A stretch of 64,000 nucleotides of DNA from a bacterium (GCA_019695305.1 JAIBAG010000007.1:1-64000); one strand, 5' to 3'. Numbered from the stretch's first letter, positions 53,521 to 62,855 are shown. Made by a program: numbers and translations. The notes: generated by a model from the sequence alone, not told the origin.

Positions 53521-55332
53521 ATGGAAACTTCGGTAATTGAAAAAACTCAAGACAATGCGGTAACTAAAAATCCGGTGAATGTGGCCTTTGTGAACATGCC
53601 GGCTCGCTGGATTGATAAATCGGAATACATTACAAAAGAAAGTAAACTCTTAGACATTCCCTTTGGCCTTCCTTTAGGTATTTTATATCTCTCTTCTTAC
53701 GTTAAAAAATACAACAACAATTCACTGGGTAAAGTAGGGTGCATCGATTATCAAACACACATGCGTGAATCATATCAGTATGACGATTGTGATTCTTATA
53801 TTGAACAAGTAGCCGAACATTGCCTCGATTTTGAACCGGATGTGATTGCCTTTTCGGTTATGTTTTCTACCGCCCATTATTTTGCTTTAAAAGCCAGTGC
53901 TCATCTTAAAAAGAAATGGCCCAATGCCGTTATTATCTTTGGAGGGATGCATTCTTCCAATGCTGTAGAACGCATTTTAAAAAGTGACGATGTAGATTAT
54001 GTGTGCAAAGGCGAGGGTGAAGAAGCTTTTACTGCTTTTGTAGATAATTTTCACGATCTCAAAAAAAGAAATTCTATCAAAGGAATTTATAATAGAGAAG
54101 CGATAGCTGTTTCGGGGTTTAAACCCATTACCGATTATATTGCCGATTTAGATAAAGTACCTTTGCCCGATTGGGATCTTTTAGATATGGAATCATATAT
54201 TCGTCAGGCTACACGGATGCGTCGTTTTGAATATGATGAAGATGTACTGTATGAAAAACGCGCGGCCATCATGATGACCTCGCGTGGTTGTCCGTTTAAA
54301 TGTACCTTTTGTGCTTCCCATACAGTACATGGTAGAGCCATGCGTTACCGCTCGGTAGAAAATGTAATGGAAGAAATGCGACTTATCCATAAAAAGTTTG
54401 GTGTAAACGTATTTGCTTTTGAAGACGATATGTTTGTTTGTAGCCGCAAACAGGCCGAAGAATTATTGCAAGAATTTATTAAGTTTAAGGAAGAAGTGGA
54501 AGGTTTTGAAATTATTTTTCCCAACGCCTTAAACGTGAATGCCACCACACACGAAATTATTGATCTTATGAAGGCTGCGGGTATGAAGATGGTTAATATT
54601 GCCATCGAATCAGGATCACCTTATGTGCAGCAGCATATTGTAAAAAAGGGTGTTAACTTGGGTAAGGCAAAAAAAATGATTGCCTACTTAAGAAGCATAG
54701 GCATCATCACCCGTACCGGTTTCATCATCGGTTTTCCGGGTGAAACCAAAGAAATGATGAAGGAAACCATTGAGTATATCCACGAAGTGAATGCCGATTG
54801 GTCTAATATCAATATTGCGGCTCCTCTGGTAGGATCTGAAATGTATGACCAGTTTCAAAGCATGGATGTCCTTCCTCCCGATGAAGTGATGTGGGATAAG
54901 GATTTTGATAAATTAAAGCGCGACCGCGAAATTTCCACCATGATTGCTCGCCAATTTGATACCAAAGAGGTAAGCGCCGTTGAATTGTGCGAAATTCACT
55001 ATAAAGCCAATTTGGAAGTGAACTTTTTAAACAATGTAAACCTGAAAGAAGGCAATTTTGTTCAAGCTGAACGTCTTTTTGAAGGAATTACTCGTGAATA
55101 CCCTTTCCATATTTTTGGATGGTGGGGTAGAATGGTCTCATTTGCTGGTATGGGAAATACTGAAAAAGCTCTTGAAGTGAGAGATAAAATTTTAGATCTC
55201 ATTGAAAACGATTCTAAATCCAAAAATATGTACGCCAAATACGGGCATATGCTGCCTGGCTTTGAGCCTAACAAAAATATAGAAACTCAAGGCGAATTTT
55301 TACCCGGCGGTTGGGGTATGGTTCGCTTTTAA
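53521..55332 (+). CDS. B12-binding-domain radical SAM protein
   Basis: The 603-residue product has an N-terminal cobalamin-binding-type domain (about 20-190, FGGMHSS, DYVCKGEGEEAF). The radical SAM motif CPFKCTFC lies at C257, C261 and C264. Family members methylate unreactive carbons or rearrange lipids and peptides. C-terminal residues from about 490 are helical and resemble a TPR-like segment (NFVQAERLFEGITREYPFHIFGWWGRM). ATG at 53521 with an AAAGGAG site; first gene of a sigma-54 operon with TylF and PhyH proteins. No substrate can be assigned. Confidence 0.85.
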   Translation: METSVIEKTQDNAVTKNPVNVAFVNMPARWIDKSEYITKESKLLDIPFGLPLGILYLSSYVKKYNNNSLGKVGCIDYQTHMRESYQYDDCDSYIEQVAEHCLDFEPDVIAFSVMFSTAHYFALKASAHLKKKWPNAVIIFGGMHSSNAVERILKSDDVDYVCKGEGEEAFTAFVDNFHDLKKRNSIKGIYNREAIAVSGFKPITDYIADLDKVPLPDWDLLDMESYIRQATRMRRFEYDEDVLYEKRAAIMMTSRGCPFKCTFCASHTVHGRAMRYRSVENVMEEMRLIHKKFGVNVFAFEDDMFVCSRKQAEELLQEFIKFKEEVEGFEIIFPNALNVNATTHEIIDLMKAAGMKMVNIAIESGSPYVQQHIVKKGVNLGKAKKMIAYLRSIGIITRTGFIIGFPGETKEMMKETIEYIHEVNADWSNINIAAPLVGSEMYDQFQSMDVLPPDEVMWDKDFDKLKRDREISTMIARQFDTKEVSAVELCEIHYKANLEVNFLNNVNLKEGNFVQAERLFEGITREYPFHIFGWWGRMVSFAGMGNTEKALEVRDKILDLIENDSKSKNMYAKYGHMLPGFEPNKNIETQGEFLPGGWGMVRF

Positions 55333-55337
55333 TTTAA

Positions 55338-56132
55338 ATGGGAAATGCTATGAAACCAAAATATAACGATGTGCCGGTGGTGGATGAAAAATTACGTAAT
55401 TCCAGTGATAAGGAATACACGCAAAAGATAGAAGAGCATTATAAAAAATCCTCAGGTAGCTTTGCTCAAAAAATGCAAAGTTTTCCACGCTTTGTATCGC
55501 GCCAACAACAAGCAATTTATCTTTTTAAATGGGAACTTTTTAAAGAAATTTTAAACGTACAAGGTTCTATTGCAGAATTTGGAGTATTTATGGGCTCGGG
55601 TATGTTTTCATTTGCTTCTTTTTCGGCCATTTTAGAACCCTTTAACTATCAGCGCAAAATTATTGGTTTTGATACCTACGAAGGTTTTAATGCAATTTCC
55701 GATAGCGACCGTGCTACTAAAAACCATTCGGCCTTACTGCAAAAAGGTGGTTTTTATGTGTCCGATTCAATGTGCGACGAATTGCGTGAAGGTGCAGAAA
55801 TTTTTGATTTGAACCGTCCCATTGGCCATATTGAAAAATTGGAATTTGTAAAAGGCGATATTTTCAATACCGTGCCTGATTACATAGAAAAAAATTCTCA
55901 TTTGTTACTTTCTCTCATCTATCTCGATTTGGATCTTTATGAACCCACTAAATTTGCCTTGGAGCAACTTTACGACCGTGTTGTTCCCGGTGGTATTATT
56001 GCTTTTGACGAGCTTAATAATCCGGCCTGGCCTGGTGAAACCAAGGCCTTTTTGGAATTTTTTAAAGGTAAAAGCGGTAAACTTAAAAAATGCTCGTTTG
56101 AACCGCTGCGCAGCTATTTTGTGAAGGAATAG
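55338..56132 (+). CDS. TylF/MycF-family O-methyltransferase, copy 1
   Basis: The 264-residue product matches macrocin/TylF-type methyltransferases, which methylate sugar hydroxyls. It shows GVFMGSGMFSFAS (SAM loop), IIGFDTYEGF, YLDLDLYEPT with the metal-binding Asp pair, and FDELNNPAWPGET. An ATG at 55338 or 55350 is possible; the second begins MKPKYN. It is a clear paralog of the protein at 57562-58314, which sits on the opposite strand about 1.4 kb away. The next gene (PhyH) starts 4 bp after its stop. Confidence 0.85.
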   Translation: MGNAMKPKYNDVPVVDEKLRNSSDKEYTQKIEEHYKKSSGSFAQKMQSFPRFVSRQQQAIYLFKWELFKEILNVQGSIAEFGVFMGSGMFSFASFSAILEPFNYQRKIIGFDTYEGFNAISDSDRATKNHSALLQKGGFYVSDSMCDELREGAEIFDLNRPIGHIEKLEFVKGDIFNTVPDYIEKNSHLLLSLIYLDLDLYEPTKFALEQLYDRVVPGGIIAFDELNNPAWPGETKAFLEFFKGKSGKLKKCSFEPLRSYFVKE

Positions 56133-56135
56133 TGT

Positions 56136-56888
56136 ATGGATCAAGAGTTTGATAAAAAAGGCTATAAAGTATTTTCCGGCTTTCAAAATGTTTTTATGCC
56201 GGTAAAGCAAAAACTTGAGTTTTTATTCAAAGAGCTTTATCCCAGTTTTCCCCCTATTGATCAAACCGAAGCTGTAGGTTCTTTTTTAACCCAAAAATAC
56301 GCTGAAGATCGCGAGGAAGTTCTTAAAATTTATGATTTGCTCGACCGTACTTTTGAGATGTTTATGGCTTGTTCCCATCCTCAAATTTTAGAGGCGTTAA
56401 AAAAAATTGGTGTAGCTTCTCCTATTGCTTCCAGTTACCCCACTTGGCGTTTGGATTTATCTAATAATCCACCCAGTCGATGGTTTCCGTGGCATCAAGA
56501 TAGTTATCATGAATGTTTTGCAGGCAACAGCATTGTAGTATGGGCACCTCTACATGCTGTAGGGCCACATACTAAAAATAGTAGTTTATTAATAAAAGAG
56601 GGTAGTCATAAAAATGGTGTATATGAATGTGGTAAAAATAAATTTGATATTATTGATACACGTATTCATGACTTTAAAGAGGTAAGTCTAGATCTTCAAT
56701 TTGGTGATTTTGTAGTTTTTAATAGTTACATTGTACATAGAAGCGGAATAATTAAAGAGGCTCCTGGAATGCGTTTGTCCCTTCAATTTCGATACGATGA
56801 TATTAGGGATAAAGAATATAAGAAAAAAGGTTGGCCTAAAAACTTTAAAATTGTTGATGCAGTTGACGATGCTCGATTTGGTGCTTAA
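56136..56888 (+). CDS. Phytanoyl-CoA dioxygenase-family (PhyH) protein
   Basis: The 250-residue product is an Fe(II)/2-oxoglutarate oxygenase-type fold. The metal ligands are H120 and D122 (WHQDS) and H201 (VHRSG), and the 2-oxoglutarate-binding Arg is in MRLSLQFR. These enzymes hydroxylate lipids or natural products. It follows the TylF gene in the sigma-54 operon, and its 3' end overlaps the convergent methyltransferase gene by 4 bp. Substrate not known. Confidence 0.85.
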   Translation: MDQEFDKKGYKVFSGFQNVFMPVKQKLEFLFKELYPSFPPIDQTEAVGSFLTQKYAEDREEVLKIYDLLDRTFEMFMACSHPQILEALKKIGVASPIASSYPTWRLDLSNNPPSRWFPWHQDSYHECFAGNSIVVWAPLHAVGPHTKNSSLLIKEGSHKNGVYECGKNKFDIIDTRIHDFKEVSLDLQFGDFVVFNSYIVHRSGIIKEAPGMRLSLQFRYDDIRDKEYKKKGWPKNFKIVDAVDDARFGA

Positions 56889-57547
56889 GTTTTTTGCGCA
56901 ACAAAGTTCCACGAGCTAAATTGGTGCCCTGTTGCCGGTTCTTTTTGTAAGATTGTTTTTAGTTCAATTACTTTTATTTTATAATCTTTCAACAACTCTC
57001 TTAAATGGGGTTCGTCAGAAAAATGAACCTTGCCTATATCTCTAAATTGACCTTCTTTAAAATTATGTTTTGTATAAGAGTCATCGCAAGTTTCACCTTT
57101 ATTAAAGGCGGAATGGAGAGTGGAAAACCAGTCTATACCAATGTAATGCCCCCCTTGTTTTAAGCGATCGTATACCATTTTTAAAGTTTTTTGAATGGAA
57201 GTTACATTGTTATGGATTAGAGAGCTACGATCAACAATTAAGTCAAAAGTTTCTTGAAATGGAATATTATGTGTAAAGTCACCACAAATGATTTTATCTT
57301 TTAATTCCGGAAATTGTTTATGTAAAATACTTACAATAGAAGAGCCACCCTCTATGGCAAAATAATCGGATTTTAAATGCTGAAAAAGTGAGATGTTGGC
57401 GCCGGCTCCACAGCCTAACTCGAGAACTTTAAGTCCGGTAGCAGGTTTTACATGTCTCATCACAAAACTCACCAGATCAGACCATGGAAAAATACTGAGC
57501 TGCAGGTTGTTTTTATAAACATCGTCCCATTCATTTGAAAAAGACAT
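56885..57547 (-). CDS. Class I SAM-dependent methyltransferase
   Basis: The 220-residue product starts at ATG 57547 with AAAGGA upstream (the frame is open to 57589). SAM-binding motif I is VLELGCGAGANISLF. Motif II-like DRSSLIHNN follows, then GGHYIGIDWFS. Substrate is unknown; the small size and lack of a recognition domain fit a small-molecule or sugar methyltransferase. It is the last gene of the long minus-strand operon. Confidence 0.8.
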   Translation of the reverse strand: MSFSNEWDDVYKNNLQLSIFPWSDLVSFVMRHVKPATGLKVLELGCGAGANISLFQHLKSDYFAIEGGSSIVSILHKQFPELKDKIICGDFTHNIPFQETFDLIVDRSSLIHNNVTSIQKTLKMVYDRLKQGGHYIGIDWFSTLHSAFNKGETCDDSYTKHNFKEGQFRDIGKVHFSDEPHLRELLKDYKIKVIELKTILQKEPATGHQFSSWNFVAQKT

Positions 57548-57561
57548 GCAGGCTTCCTTTA

Positions 57562-58314
57562 CTATTCCACTACAAAATAAGAGCGGCATGGTTCAAACAC
57601 AAATTTTTGCAGACGAACGTTTTTAAGCCCTACAGTTTCTAAAAGCGCCAAAGTTTCACCGGGCCAGCTGGCGTTATTTACTTCATCAAAGGCTACAATG
57701 CCGCCCTTGGGTATGCGTGGTAAAATTGTTTCCAGCGCTTTTTTTGTGGGTTCGTAAATATCCATATCAAAATAAGCCAGAGAGATAACTGTGTGTGGGT
57801 TTTCTTTAATATACTGAGGAAGGGTTTGGTTGATATCACCCTTAACAAAAGAAAGTTTTTCTACATTATTAATAAAACGATTAGAGTCGTACAAACTGAC
57901 ATTTTTTTCGAGTTCTTCCTTAAAATTTTTAGAGGTGTAAAAATCACCCTTTTTTGGACTTGTACCTTGCTTCCCTAAAGAATCTTGGCTGGCAACAGAA
58001 GGGAAACCTTCAAAAGTATCAAAGCCTACAATTTTACGTTGGTAGTTATAAGGTTCTAAAATAGCGCTGAGTTGCGCAAAACTAAAGCTGCCGCCACCTC
58101 TAAAAACTCCTAATTCAATAATGGAGCCATGAACCGGAATAATTTGTTTAAAGAGCTCATATTTATATAAAAAAATGGCCAATGTTTGGCGGCTTACAAA
58201 TCGAGAAAAATTAGCCAGCTTATCATTTATAGTGCCGCTAGCTTCCATAAAAAAAGATTCCATTTCTTTTTGATAGGTTTGTTCGGTATCGGTACGGGTG
58301 ATATTTTTGTTCAT
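57562..58314 (-). CDS. TylF/MycF-family O-methyltransferase, copy 2
   Basis: This paralog of the 55338 protein keeps GVFRGGGSFSFAQ, IVGFDTFEGFPS, YFDMDIYEPTKKAL and FDEVNNASWPGET. It has 250 residues from the ATG at 58314, with GAAAGGA upstream. It ends 15 bp before the adjacent methyltransferase start on the minus strand. The pair may act on related sugars or different positions of one glycan. Confidence 0.85.
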   Translation of the reverse strand: MNKNITRTDTEQTYQKEMESFFMEASGTINDKLANFSRFVSRQTLAIFLYKYELFKQIIPVHGSIIELGVFRGGGSFSFAQLSAILEPYNYQRKIVGFDTFEGFPSVASQDSLGKQGTSPKKGDFYTSKNFKEELEKNVSLYDSNRFINNVEKLSFVKGDINQTLPQYIKENPHTVISLAYFDMDIYEPTKKALETILPRIPKGGIVAFDEVNNASWPGETLALLETVGLKNVRLQKFVFEPCRSYFVVE

Positions 58315-58354
58315 GATTTGTCCTTTCGCTAAGAGTTTTAGCAAAATAAAGCTC

Positions 58355-59074
58355 TTATGAGAAGTGAATAAGCTCTTGTTTAGAGATATTGCCCTGCATA
58401 AGAATTTCTAAGCTTTTGGGTCCACAGTTAAAAAGCAAATCAATAATGGACAAGTGAGAAATGAAGGGACCATTAATTTGCGAATAAGTAGGATGTTGAT
58501 AGTTTTGAAAAAAAACACGAACGCCGGCATCTTTAAAGGCGTTTTGCTCGGCGTAGTTTTCTCCCTCTTGTCCAAAAATATAGAGATTGGATTTTAATTG
58601 AATACACATGTCGAGTACTAGATTGGATTTAGCTCCCTTAAAGTCATAATCTTTCATCCGAACAACAGGAACGGTGATACCAAGTTCCTTTAAAAAGTAG
58701 AGTAGCATTTGGTAATTAAGTTCAGCCAGAGTTTGCCAGGTTTTTTCGTAAAATTCTTGAAGGCGTGGAGCATATTCTTTGAAGTAAGGGGCTTTTTTAT
58801 AATTGAGTTCAATCGATTTCCAATGCTTGCGTTGCCAGGGAAGAGCATTGTTGATTTCAATATCCAAAAAAGAACGGTTTAAATAATCTTTGTTTAATAC
58901 AGGAACAGTTAGCCAGTCGGCTTTGCCGTTAGTAAACTTGATCTTGTTACGACTATTCCAGTCCCGTTTTTGAAATTGTACATTATCAAAAAAACAAAAT
59001 TGGTCGGCTAGGGCGATTTTATGAAAAAGACCTAGCCAGGGAAGGTAAACAGGTTGATGAGCGGTTAAAATCAT
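58355..59074 (-). CDS. WbqC-family protein
   Basis: The 239-residue product has the WbqC-family signature near the N-terminus (AHQPVYLPWLGLFHKIALAD, QKRDWNSRNKIK). WbqC-type proteins lie in O-antigen and surface-glycan clusters and are of unclear biochemistry. ATG at 59074 (ATGA overlap with the upstream aminotransferase stop); the longer frame to 59155 lies in that gene and is not used. It supports the surface-sugar role of the cluster. Confidence 0.85.
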   Translation of the reverse strand: MILTAHQPVYLPWLGLFHKIALADQFCFFDNVQFQKRDWNSRNKIKFTNGKADWLTVPVLNKDYLNRSFLDIEINNALPWQRKHWKSIELNYKKAPYFKEYAPRLQEFYEKTWQTLAELNYQMLLYFLKELGITVPVVRMKDYDFKGAKSNLVLDMCIQLKSNLYIFGQEGENYAEQNAFKDAGVRVFFQNYQHPTYSQINGPFISHLSIIDLLFNCGPKSLEILMQGNISKQELIHFS

Positions 59075-60081
59075 TTTAAAGCACCTGCAATACGTTTTAT
59101 ATCCCGTAATGAAAGTGAGGGATAAAGAGGGAGTGATACTAAATGCTGTGTCCAATAATAGGCTTGCTGAAAATGGCTAGCCGGCCCCAGTAATTCCCAT
59201 TCTTCAAGCGGGATAATACCAGTAATATTTTTTTGTTTGAGCTTTTTTAAAATGCTTTGAGGTGAAGTGGTGTAATAAAGGGCACGGTAACGTACTGGCT
59301 TAAGAGCATTTGTTTGTGTATCTACCAAAGGAAGTTTTTCTTTTTGATAAGCTTTAAACAGAGACTCTCTCTTTTTAAGAAAGGAAGGTAGCTTTTTAAG
59401 TTGTGCCCGCCCAATAGCAGCTGCTAAATCGGTCATTTGAAAATTAAAGCGTTTGTTATAGTCGTGTCGGCAGTCAAATTGGAGATAATCGCGGATAGAC
59501 TCAATAAGTTTTTTATTTTTGGATACAACCATTCCTCCTTGACCGCCGCTGGTAATAAGCTTTGTGGCATAAAATGAAAAGACGCCGAGAGTTCCAAAAA
59601 GTCCTACTTTTTTACCCTTGATGCTAGCTCCCAAGGCTTGGGCACAATCTTCAATAACCGGCATTTTTTTTGTAATTTGTACAATGGGAGAATAGGGGAT
59701 TCCATAGTAATGGGGGATAATAGCAATATGCGCTTTCTTTTTTGAAAGACTGGTTTGGCAAATATTGGGATTATGACGGTTACTATCTACCAAAACTTCT
59801 TTGCCCTGAGCCATGCTAACAGCATGGCGTAAAGACGAGCAGGAGTAAGCTGGAATTGCCACTTTTTTATTTTTGGCTTTAAGTGCCCATAACGCCATGT
59901 AAAGAGCTGCTGTTCCGCTAGAGACAGCCACGGCATGGCCCGGCGGAAGTCCTAAATAAGAACATATTTCGTTTTCAAATAAGCGAACTTCCTCACCCTG
60001 TGCTAAATATTGAGATTTTATTACGCGAGCTGCCGCCTGCTGTTCTTCTTTTCCAAGTGTAGGGGAATTGTGTTTGATCAT
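59071..60081 (-). CDS. DegT/DnrJ/EryC1-family aminotransferase
   Basis: This PLP sugar aminotransferase of 336 residues has the family's SSGTAALYMAL, an EDCAQALGA strand and the Schiff-base lysine K174 (SFYATKLITSGGQGG). It converts keto-sugars to aminosugars. It is the second aminotransferase in the cluster beside the PseC-type enzyme at the right edge, so it may act on a different sugar or in a branch. Its start overlaps the NeuB/PseI-type gene stop. Confidence 0.9.
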   Translation of the reverse strand: MIKHNSPTLGKEEQQAAARVIKSQYLAQGEEVRLFENEICSYLGLPPGHAVAVSSGTAALYMALWALKAKNKKVAIPAYSCSSLRHAVSMAQGKEVLVDSNRHNPNICQTSLSKKKAHIAIIPHYYGIPYSPIVQITKKMPVIEDCAQALGASIKGKKVGLFGTLGVFSFYATKLITSGGQGGMVVSKNKKLIESIRDYLQFDCRHDYNKRFNFQMTDLAAAIGRAQLKKLPSFLKKRESLFKAYQKEKLPLVDTQTNALKPVRYRALYYTTSPQSILKKLKQKNITGIIPLEEWELLGPASHFQQAYYWTQHLVSLPLYPSLSLRDIKRIAGALK

Positions 60082-61133
60082 CTTAAAGAAATATCTCCAC
60101 GTTTTAATTGGGCACCAATTTTAATATTTTTAAGTGCCTTCTTTCCTATTAAGTGCGGCAATATTGCAGGTGGTAATCCGTCGCCAGGGCGTTTCAATGC
60201 AATATTAAGTAATGAAAATTTTTCTCCTTTAGCAATTGGAGTAATGGCCACAATACTTCGCCGGGCCATTTTGCGCATTTTTGTTTCTGCCTTGGTGGGC
60301 ACTATTTGCCCCGACCCTAACATACAATGGGCAGTTCTAATGGCAGTTACCCATTCTTTTAAGCCTTTAGGATCTTCCGAAAACCAATGATCGGGACCAG
60401 GGAGGTTATGGTTTAGTGTAAAATGTTTTTCAAAAAAGCAGGCTCCTAAGGCCACGGCTACCGATGATGCAATAGGACCTTCGGTATGATCGGAATAACC
60501 AATAGGAATATTTTTAAAGGAATTCATTAACGTTTCAATACGATTTAAATTAGCACTGGAAGGAGGGGTAGGATATTCCGAGGTACATGCCAGCATAATA
60601 GTTGGATATCCCTTAAAGGCGCCTACTGCCTGAAGGGCTGCTTTTACTTCTTCAAATGTAGCCATCCCGCTAGATAAGATGAGAGGGAGTTTTGTTTTAG
60701 CATATGCTTTAAGCAGGGGCGTGTTGGTTAAATCATCCGAGCCCACTTTAATGGCACCAATGCCTAATTTTAACAATACCTGCAGATCAGACTCGTTTTG
60801 AGGTGTAGATAAAAAATAAATTCTTTCTTTGTCACATTTTTTCTTAATTTTAACCCATTGAGTTTCGTTAAATTCGTAACGCTCAAACATAGCCAGCATC
60901 GATTCGGTTACTTTTTTTCCTTGAGAATAATAAGTATAAGTTTGTTTTTTATCTGTAACAAATTCGCGGGCTTTAAAAGTTTGAAATTTAACGGCATCTA
61001 CGCCAGCGGCTTTGGCTACATCAATCATTTTAAATGCTTTTTCAAGGCTTCCATTGTGATTAATTCCAACTTCGGCAGCAATAAAAGGTGTAGAATAATT
61101 TTTAAGTATTTTTTTATCCAGAATAACGGTCAC
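60078..61133 (-). CDS. pseI: NeuB/PseI-family nonulosonic acid synthase
   Basis: The 351-residue product has the NeuB fold: AAEVGINHNGSLEKAFKMI, DAVKFQTFK, IKVGSDDLTN, SSGMAT, and YSDHTEGP. A C-terminal SAF domain (RSIVAITPIAKGE, RPGDGLPP) completes it. It condenses phosphoenolpyruvate with a 6-carbon aminosugar to give a nonulosonic acid. The PseG-type gene upstream points to pseudaminic acid. The start is GTG at 61133 with GGAG 7 bases before it. The DegT aminotransferase overlaps its stop. Confidence 0.9.
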   Translation of the reverse strand: MTVILDKKILKNYSTPFIAAEVGINHNGSLEKAFKMIDVAKAAGVDAVKFQTFKAREFVTDKKQTYTYYSQGKKVTESMLAMFERYEFNETQWVKIKKKCDKERIYFLSTPQNESDLQVLLKLGIGAIKVGSDDLTNTPLLKAYAKTKLPLILSSGMATFEEVKAALQAVGAFKGYPTIMLACTSEYPTPPSSANLNRIETLMNSFKNIPIGYSDHTEGPIASSVAVALGACFFEKHFTLNHNLPGPDHWFSEDPKGLKEWVTAIRTAHCMLGSGQIVPTKAETKMRKMARRSIVAITPIAKGEKFSLLNIALKRPGDGLPPAILPHLIGKKALKNIKIGAQLKRGDISLR

Positions 61134-61176
61134 GTTTTATCTCCAAGGTATCTAATATAAAGTATTCAGTGTTAAA

Positions 61177-62169
61177 CTACAAATGCTTCTTTGGTTTTTT
61201 AATAAGAGTTTCAATAGCATTAGCCACCCGACTTGGGCCATGGCCGTCAAAAAGGCGAGATGCTTTTTTTGAAAGAGATTGACGTACGCCTTGTTTTTCC
61301 AGAGTGCCTATTCCACTTAAGAGTTGTTTGGCCGTCAAGTTTTGATAATTTCCCAATGCAATCACGGTTCCCTTAATATTTTCTTGTACAATTTTTTGAT
61401 TGTCTGCGGTTAAGACAGTGAGTGTTGGAATGCCAACGCGACATAGCTCATACGCTACGGTGCTGGGTGATGCTATGGCTATATCATTTTTTCTCATTAC
61501 TGGAGCCACATTGGTAATATTTTTTAAAAAATGAATGTGATGATGTGATTTTTTTAAAGCGGCCTTTAGTTTTTTAAAGTGTAGCGAAGAAAATGAAGCC
61601 CCAAGCAAAAAAGTAAGATTTAATTTCCGCTTATACTGATTTAAATACAGGGCCATTCTAGTTGTTACATTTTCCTTGTCGGAACCACCAAAATTAATAA
61701 GAACATTGTGAATGGTGGGACCGTGCTTTTTTTTGGCAGGCGCTTTTTTAAATTCTGGTTTTAATAAAACGTAGCGAGGGCCGTATAGCTTGTATGCACC
61801 CTGTTTTAATTTAAGATGCGGTTTCAAAGTATGTGGTAATAAAATGGCATCCGCTTCTAACCGAAAATTAGGAATGGAATCGAGCATAAGTAAAATTTTA
61901 GAAGGTATTTTTTTTAGAGTAGATTCCGAAAAGGAATATGTATCTAATACTACCAAGTCAGCTTTTAAAAGAGATTTTGGGGCCGTAGAATGAATAAAAT
62001 GAGCTTTTATTTTTTGTGTGTGTAGGTAACGTTTAATAGTCTTATCTTTCTTGGTCACAAACAATACTTCGTGTTTTCTTTTAATTAATTCTTTGGCCAA
62101 AACACTACAGCGTACAACATGCCCCATGCCATTTTTAAAACCGCCGTCGCATCTAAAGATAATTTTCAT
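61177..62169 (-). CDS. pseG: PseG-type UDP-sugar hydrolase
   Basis: PseG releases UDP from 2,4-diacetamido-2,4,6-trideoxy-altrose and its relatives, giving the sugar for PseI. The 330-residue product has the GT-B-like fold seen in PseG: FRCDGGFKNGMGHVVRC at the start, NFGGSDKENVTTRMAL in the middle and SPSTVAYELCRVGIPTL near the C-terminus. The ATG overlaps the formyltransferase stop (ATGA). Cytoplasmic. Confidence 0.88.
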   Translation of the reverse strand: MKIIFRCDGGFKNGMGHVVRCSVLAKELIKRKHEVLFVTKKDKTIKRYLHTQKIKAHFIHSTAPKSLLKADLVVLDTYSFSESTLKKIPSKILLMLDSIPNFRLEADAILLPHTLKPHLKLKQGAYKLYGPRYVLLKPEFKKAPAKKKHGPTIHNVLINFGGSDKENVTTRMALYLNQYKRKLNLTFLLGASFSSLHFKKLKAALKKSHHHIHFLKNITNVAPVMRKNDIAIASPSTVAYELCRVGIPTLTVLTADNQKIVQENIKGTVIALGNYQNLTAKQLLSGIGTLEKQGVRQSLSKKASRLFDGHGPSRVANAIETLIKKPKKHL

Positions 62170-62855
62170 GAGTCCTCGTCAAAAAAGCGAATAGTGATGT
62201 TTTTGGGGTAAGTGGCCGGTTTTACAGATTCCAGTTTTAATTTAAATACTTCTCCCTCCCATTCTATATAGGCCGGATGGGTATCTTCACAGGCTTTCAA
62301 ATGGGGAATAAGTTGACTTAACGGTAATGCTGGATCTACTTTATTATTTTCCGGGTAACGGCGCTGATAAAAACTTTCTTGAGTTTTGTCCTGTTTTAGT
62401 CCTGTTAAAGGCTTGTTTTTAAATTTTTTTAAAATATCGCGTATAAGACGGAAGGATAATTCTACATCAAAACGTCGTAAAGCCTGAGCTGTATAATGTG
62501 GAAGAATAGGAAAGCTGGCTTTTACAATAATATCACCTGCATCTACCTCATTAGCTGCTTTAATACCGCTAATCACATAGCTTTTTTTGGAATCAGCCAG
62601 AAGATGATAGAGTGGTGCCCAGCCTTTGCCTTGTGGTAAATCGCTAGTATGAAATAGTATAACATTTGAATGCTTTTCAATGTTAGGGACTATTTTTTTA
62701 TAGCTCCACAAAATAACCAGCGCATGGGTTTTGGTATTAGCGGGAAGGGTTGTGGCGGTTTTAACTAAATACCCCTTTAAATAGCGTTTAATGAGGTCTG
62801 CATGTTGAAAAGAGGCCTTTGTGTTCACTATAAAAAGAAGTGAGGGTTTAGGCAT
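62166..62855 (-). CDS. Formyltransferase-like protein of the pseudaminic-acid cluster
   Basis: The 229-residue product resembles the catalytic fold of 10-formyltetrahydrofolate-dependent formyltransferases. It carries FHTSDLPQGKGWAPLYH in place of the usual N-x-H-x-S-L-L-P motif, and an Asp in VDAGDI matching the catalytic D of Fmt/ArnA. The Asn two residues before the His is replaced by Leu, so the active site is of a variant subfamily. It sits where the N-acetyltransferase PseH is expected. The inferred role is 4-N-formylation of the UDP-aminosugar. Overlaps both neighbours. Confidence 0.75.
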   Translation of the reverse strand: MPKPSLLFIVNTKASFQHADLIKRYLKGYLVKTATTLPANTKTHALVILWSYKKIVPNIEKHSNVILFHTSDLPQGKGWAPLYHLLADSKKSYVISGIKAANEVDAGDIIVKASFPILPHYTAQALRRFDVELSFRLIRDILKKFKNKPLTGLKQDKTQESFYQRRYPENNKVDPALPLSQLIPHLKACEDTHPAYIEWEGEVFKLKLESVKPATYPKNITIRFFDEDS

